Positions 17,791 to 25,959 of a stretch of 64,000 nt of DNA are shown piece by piece. Below the pieces are notes generated by a model. That model searched no databases. It saw only the letters and a list, made by a program, of their open reading frames with translations, and was not told the origin of the DNA. The position numbers and the translations under genes are program-made. The stretch covers positions 117,871 through 181,870 of the forward strand of contig CAJYIX010000037.1 in the NCBI GenBank assembly GCA_913775315.1. Reading direction: 5' to 3'. The DNA is from an uncultured Sphingomonas sp. (GTDB lineage: Bacteria > Pseudomonadota > Alphaproteobacteria > Sphingomonadales > Sphingomonadaceae). Position 1 is the first letter of the stretch. Each line of letters begins with the position of its first letter.

Positions 17791-19439
17791 CCGCGCCGGG
17801 CGTCGCGGCGCCCGATGCGCTCCACGACGCGCTGACCGCCGCTCGCCTCTGCACGATCGACCCGCGCCTCGGCGGTATCGTCCTCAAGGGCGGTGAGATG
17901 TTGCGCGAGGCGGTGCTCGCCGAACTGCGCAGCGGTTTGGGACCCGAGCGGCGCATTCCCGTCAACGTCGATGACGATCGGCTGCTCGGCGGCATCGACC
18001 TGACCGCCACGCTCGCCGCCGGGCGGCCCGTGCGTCGCGAGGGGTTGCTGGCCGAGGCCGCGGGTGGCTTTGTCGTGCTGCCGATGGCCGAGCGGCTGTC
18101 CGAGGCCGTCGCCGGCCACATCGCCGCCGCGATCGACACGGGCGACGCGCGCTTCGTCACGGTCGCGTTCGACGACGGGGTCGAGGCCGACGCCCGCCCG
18201 CCCGCCGCGCTGATGGAGCGGCTGGCGTTCCACATCGACCTGACCGAGGCGCGACTGGGTGCGGCGCTCTCCCCCACGACCGTCGCCGATCGTGTCGAAG
18301 ACGCGCCCGGCGCCATCGACGCGCTCGTCACCACCGCCGCCGCGCTCGGCATCGCCTCCGCCCGCGCGCCGCGGTTTGCGCTGCTGGCGGCGCGGGCCGC
18401 CGCGCGAATGAACGGGCGCACGCAAGTCACCGACGCCGACCTCGCACTCGCCGCCCTCCTCGTCCTCGCCCCCCGCGCGACGCAGTGGCCTACCGAGCCG
18501 GAGACTGCCGGCGAAGCCCCCCCACCGCCGCCCGACCAGGATCAGGGCGACGGGCAGGAAGAAACCGCGACCGACACGCCCCCGCTCGACGACCTGATCC
18601 TCGCCGCCGCGCTTGCCGCCCTCCCCCCCGACCTGCTCGCGCAAGTCGCGGCGGGCAAGAGCCGGCAGCGCGCGCGGGCGAACGGCGCGGGGGAGCGGCG
18701 GCTTGGCCACGCGCGAGGGCGACCTTTAGCCGCACGCGCGGGGATGCCCGGCGGGGGCAAGCGCTTGTCGCTGATCGACACGCTGCGTGCCGCCGCGCCG
18801 TGGCAGCGGCTGCGCGGGCGTAGCGGCCGCGTGATGATCCGCCGCGACGATCTGCGCATCCGCCGGTTCGAGGCACGGGCCGAGGCGCTGACGATCTTCG
18901 CGGTCGATGCCTCGGGCTCGTCGGCACTCGCCCGGCTGGCCGAGGCGAAGGGCGCGGTCGAGCTGCTGCTGGCGGAGGCCTATGTGAAGCGGGCAGAGGT
19001 CGCGCTGATCGCGTTTCGCGGGACGGGCGCCGAGACGCTGCTGCCCCCCACCCGCTCGCTAACGCGCGCGCGCCGGTCGCTCGCCGACCTGCCCGGCGGG
19101 GGCGGCACGCCGCTTGCCGCAGGTCTCAACGCCGCGCGCGAACTGGCCGAAAGCGCCCGCGCGCGGGGACGCACGCCGTTCATCGTCGTGCTGACCGACG
19201 GCCGCGCCAACATCGCCGCCGATGGCGGGACGGTCCGGGCGATCGCCGAGAGCGATGCCGCCAGCGCCGCACGCGCGATCGGGGTCGCCGGGATCGCTGC
19301 CGCCTTCGTCGATATTTCCGCCAGACCCCGCCCCGAAGGCGCGATGCTAGCCGCGGCGATGCGCGCGCGCTACCTTGCCCTGCCTCGCGCCGACGCCGGC
19401 GTCATGCACGCCGCGATCAGCGCCGCGCAGGCCGCGTGA
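17787..19439 (+). CDS. bchD: Magnesium chelatase subunit D
   Basis: This 550-residue subunit forms the second AAA+ ring of Mg-chelatase. It has an N-terminal degenerate AAA+ region, a central Pro/Asp/Glu-rich linker near residues 230-265, and a C-terminal integrin-I (von Willebrand A-type) domain. The metal-binding MIDAS motif DASGS lies near residues 373-377, with the second element GGGTPLAAGL and VVLTDGRANI further on. The start is a GTG overlapping the bchI stop (GTGA) and the stop overlaps bchO in the same way. Both starts differ from ATG, as is common in this cluster. Confidence 0.94.
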   Translation: MTAPGVAAPDALHDALTAARLCTIDPRLGGIVLKGGEMLREAVLAELRSGLGPERRIPVNVDDDRLLGGIDLTATLAAGRPVRREGLLAEAAGGFVVLPMAERLSEAVAGHIAAAIDTGDARFVTVAFDDGVEADARPPAALMERLAFHIDLTEARLGAALSPTTVADRVEDAPGAIDALVTTAAALGIASARAPRFALLAARAAARMNGRTQVTDADLALAALLVLAPRATQWPTEPETAGEAPPPPPDQDQGDGQEETATDTPPLDDLILAAALAALPPDLLAQVAAGKSRQRARANGAGERRLGHARGRPLAARAGMPGGGKRLSLIDTLRAAAPWQRLRGRSGRVMIRRDDLRIRRFEARAEALTIFAVDASGSSALARLAEAKGAVELLLAEAYVKRAEVALIAFRGTGAETLLPPTRSLTRARRSLADLPGGGGTPLAAGLNAARELAESARARGRTPFIVVLTDGRANIAADGGTVRAIAESDAASAARAIGVAGIAAAFVDISARPRPEGAMLAAAMRARYLALPRADAGVMHAAISAAQAA

Positions 19440-20308
19440 CGCTGCGCTGGTCGGTCGAGGGCCGCGACTGGCCGCATCGCGAACACAGCCGCTTCGTCAC
19501 GCAAGGCGCGCTGCGCTGGCACGTACAGGTGATGGGCGACGGCCCGCCGCTGCTCCTCCTCCATGGCACCGGCGCGGCGACGCAAAGCTGGCGCGACCTC
19601 GCGCCGCTGCTGGCCGAGCACTACACCCTCGTCATGCCCGATTTGCCGGGGCACGGCTTCTCGACCGGTCGCCCGCCCGGCGGGATGGCGATGCCGGCGA
19701 TCGCGCGCGCGATCGGCGGTCTGCTGGAAACGCTGTCGGTCAAGCCCCACGCCATCGTCGGCCATTCGGCGGGTGCGGCGGTAGCGGCGCGGATGGCGCT
19801 CGATAGCATCGCCGAACCGCGCATGATCGTCGGCCTCGGCGCGGCGCTGCTTCCCTTCCCAGGCCTCGCCGCCGCGCTGTTCCCGACGCTGGCGAAGCTC
19901 CTGTTCGTCAACCCGTTCGCGCCGTATATCTTTGCGCAGATGGCGCGGATGCAGGGGGAGACGGCGCGCTTCGTCGTGCGGGCGACCGGATCGACGATCG
20001 AGCCGGCGGGGATCGCATTCTACGAACGGCTGCTGCGCGACTCGGGCCATGTCGGCGCCGCGATCGCGATGATGGCGGATTGGGACCTGGAGGCGCTGAA
20101 GCGCGACCTCCCCCGCCTCGCCCCGCCGCTCCGCCTGATCCATGGCGAGCGCGACGCGGCGATCCCGATCGCGACCGCGCGAGAGGCGGCAGCGCTGGTG
20201 CCCGATGGCCGAACGACCGGCTTGCCCGCCCTCGGCCACCTCGCGCACGAAGAGCGACCGGGCGAGGTCGCGGCGCTGATCCTCGCCGCGCTGGCGGAGG
20301 CGGCATGA
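19436..20308 (+). CDS. bchO: Alpha/beta hydrolase BchO, Mg-chelatase accessory protein
   Basis: This 290-residue alpha/beta-hydrolase-fold protein has the oxyanion strand LLLLHGTGAATQSW, the nucleophile elbow GHSAGAA, and a late His in LPALGHLAHEERP. BchO is always found with bchI and bchD in purple bacteria and was named as a putative Mg-chelatase accessory protein; its reaction is not established. It starts with a GTG that overlaps the bchD stop. A small membrane-protein gene overlaps its own stop. Confidence 0.9.
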   Translation: MTLRWSVEGRDWPHREHSRFVTQGALRWHVQVMGDGPPLLLLHGTGAATQSWRDLAPLLAEHYTLVMPDLPGHGFSTGRPPGGMAMPAIARAIGGLLETLSVKPHAIVGHSAGAAVAARMALDSIAEPRMIVGLGAALLPFPGLAAALFPTLAKLLFVNPFAPYIFAQMARMQGETARFVVRATGSTIEPAGIAFYERLLRDSGHVGAAIAMMADWDLEALKRDLPRLAPPLRLIHGERDAAIPIATAREAAALVPDGRTTGLPALGHLAHEERPGEVAALILAALAEAA

Positions 20309-20487
20309 GCGATCACATCTTCGGCATTCTCGACATGGCGGTCGTCGGCGTCGTCGTCTTCGGACTTGGGATCTGGCAACTCGTCTCGATCAACCGCGAG
20401 ATCAAGAAGGACCGCTTACCAGAACGCGCGCGGCATCCGGTAGGGGAGCATGGTCTGGACGATGGGCGACCGAAACCGCCCGAGTGA
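20305..20487 (+). CDS. Small single-pass membrane protein after bchO (60 aa)
   Basis: The ATG overlaps the bchO stop (ATGA), giving a 60-residue protein with one membrane helix (MAVVGVVVFGLGIWQLVSI) followed by a charged tail (NREIKKDR, then PVGEHGLDDGRPKPPE). I do not recognise a named family. The helix, basic cytoplasmic-side residues and tight coupling to bchIDO argue that it is a real gene. Its last 72 bases run over the 3' end of crtC on the other strand. It may be an assembly or anchoring factor for tetrapyrrole enzymes, but that is a guess. Confidence 0.65.
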   Translation: MSDHIFGILDMAVVGVVVFGLGIWQLVSINREIKKDRLPERARHPVGEHGLDDGRPKPPE

Positions 20488-21348
20488 CAGGCTTTCGTGG
20501 ACGGCCTGTGCCGGCTCGCCGAACAGGCGTGTCGACAGCGCACTGCGCGCATAAAAGGGCGCATCGATCCACGTCTTGAGCACGCGGGGCTCCGCGTCGG
20601 CGTCGGCCCGCGTCGCCCGCTCGATCAGCCAGCCGGTGCGCGGTAGCTTCGCCTTGGGCGGCTGGACGCAATCGTGCCAGCGCCCCTGCCGGTCAAAGCG
20701 CAGCGCCAGCTCGAACGGCGCGCCGCCCCGCCGCCGCCCCTCGTACAAAACCGCCACGTCCTGCTTCAGGTGCGCGCGCGACCAGTGCCAGTCGTCGAAA
20801 CCCGCCTCCAGCGCCTCGTCGCCGAAGTTCGAGTCGAAGTATCCGTCCCCCGACCAGCGGGTGCCGGGATGGTCCATCTGCACCTCCACCCGCGCGCGCG
20901 GCGCGACGGGGTGCCAGCGGTGCCGGCCGGCGGGGTCGAGCATGAACGCGGTGGTGCCGATCATCTCGGGGCTGATCCGCACCCGCCCCTTCACGCGGTA
21001 CGGCAGCGGCGCGGACCATTCGTCGATGTCGATGACGAGCGCATCGCCGTCCCAGCACAGCCCGCTCGGCCCCACCCGGAAATGATCGCGGCCCCGGTCG
21101 ACGCGCTTCTGCCCGCGCTCGGTCATCGCCCACGCACCCGCGCCCTTGCCGGTCAACGACACGTTGATCGCGCAGTGATTGTCCGGCCGCCCCCGCCCCG
21201 TGACCTTGTAATAGGGCGAGAACACGCTGCCGACGAAGGCGATGATCGTCAGCCCGTAGCGCCCGCAGTCGCTGGTCGCGTCGACATACCACCAGGCATA
21301 GCCCTGCGGTGCCACCACGACGTCGAAACGCGGTCCTGCGCCAAGCAT
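20416..21348 (-). CDS. crtC: Carotenoid 1,2-hydratase
   Basis: This 310-residue enzyme adds water across the 1,2 double bond of acyclic carotenoids (neurosporene or lycopene), giving 1-hydroxy carotenoids of the spheroidene/spirilloxanthin type. The family core GYAWWYVDATSDCGRYGLTI and GSVFSPYYK begins close to the N-terminus, and the lipocalin-like beta-strand repeats follow (FDSNFGDEALEAGFDDWHWS). The ATG at 21348 (MLGAGPRFDVVVAPQG) must be nearly right because the conserved core starts about 13 residues later. The gene start lies inside the 3' end of crtD (100-bp overlap), and its 3' end overlaps the small gene after bchO. Confidence 0.92.
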   Translation of the reverse strand: MLGAGPRFDVVVAPQGYAWWYVDATSDCGRYGLTIIAFVGSVFSPYYKVTGRGRPDNHCAINVSLTGKGAGAWAMTERGQKRVDRGRDHFRVGPSGLCWDGDALVIDIDEWSAPLPYRVKGRVRISPEMIGTTAFMLDPAGRHRWHPVAPRARVEVQMDHPGTRWSGDGYFDSNFGDEALEAGFDDWHWSRAHLKQDVAVLYEGRRRGGAPFELALRFDRQGRWHDCVQPPKAKLPRTGWLIERATRADADAEPRVLKTWIDAPFYARSALSTRLFGEPAQAVHESLSLGRFRSPIVQTMLPYRMPRAFW

Positions 21349-22802
21349 TCGGCGGCTAGCCGGCCGGAAAGCGCCGCCATCGGGACGCCGGCGCCCGGGT
21401 GCGTGCTCCCGCCCGCGCAATAGAGCCCAGGGATCGACGTCCGGCTGCCCTGCCGGCGGAAGGACGCCGCCCATCCGTGCGAGGCCGGTCCATAAAGGGC
21501 TCCACCCGTCGACGGACAGAGGCGCGCGAAATCGTGCGGCGTCGTCAGCACCGCTGCTTCCCCCAGGTCCAGCGAAAGCCCCGCCCGCGAAACGCCGTCC
21601 AGCATCTGCCGCCTGCACCGCTCGATCTCCTGATATGTAAGGGGCGCGCCGTCGCCGGTGGCGGGCGCGTTGACGATGATCTGGATGCGCTCGGCCCCCG
21701 GCTGCGCGCCGCCCGCATCGCCGCGATCCTGGGCGCACAGATAGACGGTGGGCGCATCGGCCAGCCGACCAGCACGTAGCGCGTCGAACTCGGCGCGATA
21801 GTCGGTCGAGAAGAAGACGTTGTGCCGCGCCAGCGGAAAGCCGGTGCAGGTCGCGTTGGCCGTCCACACCATCGCGCTGAGCGACCGGCGGCGCGGGCCG
21901 ACGCGCGAGGACGCACGCGATGCCGCGCGCCCGAACGCGCCCGCGCCGATCGCGGCGGGATCGGCGGCGCAGACGATGCGCGGCGCCTCGATCACCTCAC
22001 CGCTTTCCAGCGTCACGCCCGCGGCGCGACCGTGCTCGACCCGGATTTCGGCCACGCGCTCGCCATATCGGCGGGCCACGCCCACCCGCTCGCACAGCGT
22101 CGAAAGCGCCGCGGCGAGCCGATGCATGCCACCATCGACTAGCCACACCCCGCTTGCCTCGACATGCGCGATCAGCATCAGCGTGGCGGGCGCGACAAAG
22201 GGCGAGGAGCCGCAATAGGTGGCGTAGCGCCCGAACAACTGCTGCAACCGGGGATCGGCGAAATAACCACCGAGCGCCCGCCACATCGAGGTGTAGGCGC
22301 GCAGATTCATGTAATCCGGTAGTCCGCGTAGCCCCATCCGCCAGCCGAGCGTCAGCGGATCGGGCTTCGGCGCGCGCAGGAAGGGGGCATCGCACGCGTC
22401 GAACAACCGCTTCGCCTCGGCCCGGAACGCGCGATAGCCGCGGGCCTCGGCCGCGCCCGCGAACTCGCCGATCGCCGCCTCGCTTTGCGCGGGGTCGGCG
22501 AACAGGTCGAGCCGCGCCTCGCCCCAGGCGTGGCGGGCCAGCGTCGTTGCCGGCCGCATCGTCACGAAATCGGAAAGACGCTGGCCGCAATCGGCGAACA
22601 CGCCCTCGATCACGTCGCGCATCGTAAAGACGGTGGGGCCGCCGTCGATCGCCCACCCGTCGACAGGGATCGCACGCAGCTTGCCGCCGGGTTTCGGCTG
22701 GGCCTCGATCAGCGTCACGGCATGCCCGCGCGCGGCGAGCAGCGCGGCGGCGACCATGCCGCCGACCCCGGCCCCGATGACGATGACGCGTGTGTCGGCC
22801 AA
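21249..22802 (-). CDS. crtD: Hydroxyneurosporene-type carotenoid 3,4-desaturase
   Basis: This 517-residue FAD-dependent desaturase is of the CrtI/CrtD family. It has the N-terminal dinucleotide fold (VIVIGAGVGGMVAAALLA, then PGGKLRAI) and the C-terminal signature PGLYCAGGSTHPGAGVPMAA. It acts on 1-hydroxy carotenoids after CrtC. After the family signature comes a 32-residue tail (from about CLAQDRVSTSWW) that is read in another frame through the start of crtC, so the native stop has probably been lost. Phytoene synthase and phytoene desaturase genes (crtB, crtI) are not in this window. It is divergent from crtF. Confidence 0.92.
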   Translation of the reverse strand: MADTRVIVIGAGVGGMVAAALLAARGHAVTLIEAQPKPGGKLRAIPVDGWAIDGGPTVFTMRDVIEGVFADCGQRLSDFVTMRPATTLARHAWGEARLDLFADPAQSEAAIGEFAGAAEARGYRAFRAEAKRLFDACDAPFLRAPKPDPLTLGWRMGLRGLPDYMNLRAYTSMWRALGGYFADPRLQQLFGRYATYCGSSPFVAPATLMLIAHVEASGVWLVDGGMHRLAAALSTLCERVGVARRYGERVAEIRVEHGRAAGVTLESGEVIEAPRIVCAADPAAIGAGAFGRAASRASSRVGPRRRSLSAMVWTANATCTGFPLARHNVFFSTDYRAEFDALRAGRLADAPTVYLCAQDRGDAGGAQPGAERIQIIVNAPATGDGAPLTYQEIERCRRQMLDGVSRAGLSLDLGEAAVLTTPHDFARLCPSTGGALYGPASHGWAASFRRQGSRTSIPGLYCAGGSTHPGAGVPMAALSGRLAAECLAQDRVSTSWWHRRAMPGGMSTRPATAGATG

Positions 22803-22837
22803 ACGCCGCTCCTCTCGTTGACGCGAAGGCTAACACG

Positions 22838-22855
22838 TGTCCACATTGCTTGACA
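22838..22855. promoter_or_regulatory. PpsR/CrtJ-type operator between crtD and crtF
   Basis: TGTCCACATTGCTTGACA is a full TGT-N12-ACA match with TGTC/GACA ends. It lies 35 bases before crtD (minus) and 1 base before the crtF ATG (plus). It can therefore control both divergent carotenoid units. It differs at only two central positions from the first bchC site. Confidence 0.65.
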
Positions 22856-22856
22856 T

Positions 22857-23951
22857 ATGAAATCGTCTACCAGCCTGCATGAGCAATGGATCGCGTGGCG
22901 CAACGCGATGATCGGGTCGCCGCGTTTCCAGCGGCTCGCCGCGCGATCGCCGTTCATGCGCCCGGTCGCGCGGCGGCGGGCGCGGGCGCTGTTCGATTTG
23001 GTCGCAGGCTTCACCTACTCGCAGGCGCTGGCTGCCTGCATCGAGACGCGGCTGCTCGAGCATCTGCGCAACGCGCCCCAGCGTGCCGCCGCCCTCGCTC
23101 CGAAGATCGACCTGCCGATCGAGGCGGCCGAACGCCTGCTCCGCGCCGCCGCCGGCCTCGGCTTCGTCGAGCGATTGGGGGACCGCTGGGCGCTGGGAAG
23201 CGAGGGCGCGGCACTGCTCGGCAATCCCGGGATCGCGGAGATGGTGGCACATCACCGCCTGCTCTACGCCGACCTCGCTGATCCACTGACGCTACTCAGG
23301 CGCGGCGGCGGGGGCGGCGCTTTATCGGCGCACTGGCACTATGCCGAAGCGTCGGGCGCGGGCGATGCCGCGGCGGTCGCGCCCTATTCGGCGCTCATGG
23401 CCGCGTCGCAGCCGATGGTCGCTGCCCAGGCGCTCGCCGCCTATCGGTTCGATCGGCACGCACGCATCCTCGACATTGGCGGCGGCGAGGGCGCCTTCCT
23501 GTCGGCCGTCGCGCAGGCGGTCCCTGAGCTTCAGCGCGGCCTGTTCGACCTGCCGGCGGTCGGCGAGCGCGCGCGGGGACGACTCGGGGCAGGCGTGACG
23601 ATCCATGGCGGCGACTTCCTGCGCGACGCGCTTCCGGCCGGATACGACCTCATCACGCTGATCCGTGTGCTGCACGATCATGACGATGCGCCCGCAATGA
23701 CCTTGCTGCGCGCGATCCGTGCCGCGCTGCCCCCGGGCGGCGCGCTGCTGATCGCCGAGCCGATGGCGGAGACGACCGGCGCGCGGGGCGTCGGCAGCTA
23801 TTTCGAACTCTACCTGCTCGCCATGGGATCGGGCCGCCCCCGCTCGATGGCGGAGATCCGCGACATGCTCGCCATGGCCGGCTTCCGCCGGATCCGTTCC
23901 TTGCGCACCCACCTGCCGCTGGTGGCGAGTGCGATCATCGCGCAGGCGTAA
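22857..23951 (+). CDS. crtF: Hydroxyneurosporene/demethylspheroidene O-methyltransferase
   Basis: This 364-residue S-adenosylmethionine-dependent methyltransferase adds the 1-methoxy group to hydroxylated acyclic carotenoids. It has an N-terminal winged-helix dimerisation domain (about 40-130) and a Rossmann methyltransferase domain with the SAM motif ILDIGGGEGAFL, then GGDFLRD and the catalytic-type HDHDD. The ATG at 22857 follows directly after a PpsR palindrome, so the 5' leader is very short or absent. Followed by bchC after a gap holding tandem PpsR sites. Confidence 0.92.
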   Translation: MKSSTSLHEQWIAWRNAMIGSPRFQRLAARSPFMRPVARRRARALFDLVAGFTYSQALAACIETRLLEHLRNAPQRAAALAPKIDLPIEAAERLLRAAAGLGFVERLGDRWALGSEGAALLGNPGIAEMVAHHRLLYADLADPLTLLRRGGGGGALSAHWHYAEASGAGDAAAVAPYSALMAASQPMVAAQALAAYRFDRHARILDIGGGEGAFLSAVAQAVPELQRGLFDLPAVGERARGRLGAGVTIHGGDFLRDALPAGYDLITLIRVLHDHDDAPAMTLLRAIRAALPPGGALLIAEPMAETTGARGVGSYFELYLLAMGSGRPRSMAEIRDMLAMAGFRRIRSLRTHLPLVASAIIAQA

Positions 23952-23959
23952 CAAATGAC

Positions 23960-23977
23960 TGTCCACATTAATTGACA
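23960..23977 (+). promoter_or_regulatory. PpsR operator 1 and -35 of the bchC promoter
   Basis: TGTCCACATTAATTGACA is a perfect TGT-N12-ACA palindrome. Its last six bases, TTGACA (23972-23977), form a consensus -35, followed after 16 bases by TAGGAT (23994-23999) as a -10. This is probably the main promoter for bchCXYZ-puf. PpsR binding here would block RNA polymerase. Confidence 0.7.
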
Positions 23978-23985
23978 TTCATGAT

Positions 23986-24003
23986 CGTCAGCGTAGGATG
24001 ACG
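23986..24003 (+). promoter_or_regulatory. PpsR operator 2, degenerate, over the bchC -10
   Basis: CGTCAGCGTAGGATGACG is a palindrome of the form GTC-N10-GAC, a weaker version of the site 8 bases upstream. It contains the presumed -10 TAGGAT. Two PpsR/CrtJ palindromes separated by 8 bp are known upstream of bchC in Rhodobacter, where binding is cooperative, so the spacing supports this call. Confidence 0.55.
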
Positions 24004-24049
24004 TTTACACGGTGAGCTATCTTGCGACGCCGGGTAGGGGATGGATCGT

Positions 24050-24976
24050 ATGGACGCGATCGCGGTCATACTGGAGGCACCGGAGGCGCTGTCGCTGCGC
24101 CCGCTTCCCCTCGTCCCCATCGGCCCCGCCGATGTCCGCGTGGCGATCGAATGGAGCGGCATTTCCTCCGGCACCGAGAAGCTTCTCTGGGCCGGCCGGA
24201 TGCCGAGCTTTCCCGGTATGGGCTATCCGCTGGTCCCCGGCTACGAGTCGGTCGGCCGCATCGTCGATGCCGGCAGCGACGCCCGGGCGCGGATCGGCGA
24301 ATGGGTGTTCGTGCCCGGCGCCAACTGCTTCCAAGGCGCCCGCGGGCTGTTCGGTGGCTCGGCCTCGACCGTCGTCATGCCCGCCGCCCGCGCGATCCCG
24401 ATCCGCGAGACGCTGGGTCGCGACGGCATCCTGCTGGCGCTCGCCGCCACCGCGTTCCATGCGATCGAGGTCGGCGGCGTGCCCGAGCTCGTCATCGGCC
24501 ATGGCATCCTCGGCCGGCTGATCGCGCGCATCACGATCGCCAGCGGCGGCACCGCGCCGACGGTCTGGGAAACCGACGCCAGCCGCCGCGATGCCTTCGA
24601 CTACGCCGTAATCGACCCGGCGACCGACGAGCGTCGCGACTATGCCGCGATCTGCGACGCGAGCGGTGCGGGCGATGTCCTCGACCTCGCCTTCGCTCGG
24701 ATCGCGAAGCGCGGATCGGTGACGCTGGCCGGCTTCTACGACCGCCTCGCCTTCGCCTTCCCGCCCGCCTTCATGCGCGAGGCACGGCTCAACATCTCGG
24801 CCGAGTTCACGCCTGCCGATATCGCCGGCGTGCTGGCGCTGATCGACGCGGGCCTGCTCGACCTGTCGGGCCTTATCACCCACGCCCGCCCCGCCGCCGA
24901 CGCTGCCGATGCCTATCCGCAGGCCTTCACCGACACCGCGTGCCTGAAAATGGTGCTCGACTGGAGAACGATGTGA
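24050..24976 (+). CDS. bchC: 3-hydroxyethyl bacteriochlorophyllide a dehydrogenase
   Basis: This 308-residue zinc-free medium-chain dehydrogenase oxidises the 3-hydroxyethyl group to acetyl in bacteriochlorophyllide a synthesis. Marks are GISSGTEKLLWAGRMP, PLVPGYESVGRI and the cofactor-binding segment ELVIGHGILGRL. ATG 24050 (MDAIAVILEAPEAL) is preferred to ATG 24041 because the purine run AGGGG ends 9 bases before it, whereas it touches the upstream ATG. The stop overlaps the bchX GTG. It leads the bchCXYZ-puf operon and follows a promoter with two PpsR sites. Confidence 0.93.
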   Translation: MDAIAVILEAPEALSLRPLPLVPIGPADVRVAIEWSGISSGTEKLLWAGRMPSFPGMGYPLVPGYESVGRIVDAGSDARARIGEWVFVPGANCFQGARGLFGGSASTVVMPAARAIPIRETLGRDGILLALAATAFHAIEVGGVPELVIGHGILGRLIARITIASGGTAPTVWETDASRRDAFDYAVIDPATDERRDYAAICDASGAGDVLDLAFARIAKRGSVTLAGFYDRLAFAFPPAFMREARLNISAEFTPADIAGVLALIDAGLLDLSGLITHARPAADAADAYPQAFTDTACLKMVLDWRTM

Positions 24977-25956
24977 GCATGTTCGACCCCGGCGAGCTGC
25001 GCGAGGAAGCCTCGTTCGAGCCCGATCCCGTGCCCACCGGCCCGGTGACCAAGGAAACGCAGATCATCGCCATCTATGGCAAGGGCGGCAGCGGCAAGTC
25101 GTTCGCGCTCGCCAATCTGAGCTACATGATGGCGCAGCAGGGCAAGCGCGTCCTCCTGATCGGCTGCGATCCCAAGAGCGATACCACCAGCCTTCTCTTC
25201 GGCGGCCGCTCGACCCCGACGATCATCGAAACCTCCGCCGCCAAGAAACTGGCGGGCGAAGAAGTTGGCATCGAGGACGTCTGCTTCCAGCGCGACGGCG
25301 TGTTCGCGATGGAACTGGGCGGGCCGGAGGTCGGCCGCGGCTGCGGCGGGCGCGGCATCATCCACGGGTTCGAGACTCTGGAGAAGCTGGGCTTCCACGA
25401 ATGGGGCTTCGACTATGTCCTGCTCGACTTCCTGGGCGACGTGGTTTGCGGCGGCTTCGGCCTGCCGATCGCGCGCGACATGTGCCAGAAGGTGATCGTC
25501 GTCGCCTCCAACGACCTGCAATCGCTCTACGTCGCGAACAATGTGTGCAAGGCGGTGGAGTATTTTCGGCGCCTCGGCGGCAATGTCGGCGTCGCGGGCA
25601 TGATCCTGAACAAGGATGACGGGACCGGCGAGGCCAATGCCTTTGCCGAGGCGGTGGGCATCCCCATCCTCACCGCAATCCCCGCGAACGAGGATATCCG
25701 CAAGAAGAGCGCGAACTACCAGATCATCGGCAAGCCGGGCGGCGAATGGGCCTCCTTGTTCGAGGAGCTGGCGATCAACGTCGCCGAAGCGCCGCCGCTG
25801 CGCCCCGCCCCGCTCGACCAGGACGGGCTGCTCGGCCTTTTCAGCGCCGAGGTGACGGGCGCCGACTTTGCGCTGAAGCCCGCGACGCAGGCGGATATGC
25901 GCGGCGCCGAATGGGTGGCGAAGCCCAGCCTCGAAGTCGTGTACGACCGGGCCTGA
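24973..25956 (+). CDS. bchX: Chlorophyllide a reductase iron protein BchX
   Basis: This 327-residue nitrogenase-iron-protein homologue feeds ATP-driven electrons to BchYZ, which reduces the B ring of chlorophyllide a. The P-loop is GKGGSGKS (about 36-43), and the [4Fe-4S] bridging cysteines are Cys124 (GRGCGGRG) and Cys159 ([10 protein letters not shown]). The GTG at 24973 overlaps the bchC stop; ATG 24979, two codons later, is equally possible. It has the longer N-terminus typical of BchX compared with BchL. Confidence 0.96.
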   Translation: MSMFDPGELREEASFEPDPVPTGPVTKETQIIAIYGKGGSGKSFALANLSYMMAQQGKRVLLIGCDPKSDTTSLLFGGRSTPTIIETSAAKKLAGEEVGIEDVCFQRDGVFAMELGGPEVGRGCGGRGIIHGFETLEKLGFHEWGFDYVLLDFLGDVVCGGFGLPIARDMCQKVIVVASNDLQSLYVANNVCKAVEYFRRLGGNVGVAGMILNKDDGTGEANAFAEAVGIPILTAIPANEDIRKKSANYQIIGKPGGEWASLFEELAINVAEAPPLRPAPLDQDGLLGLFSAEVTGADFALKPATQADMRGAEWVAKPSLEVVYDRA

Positions 25957-25959
25957 TCG

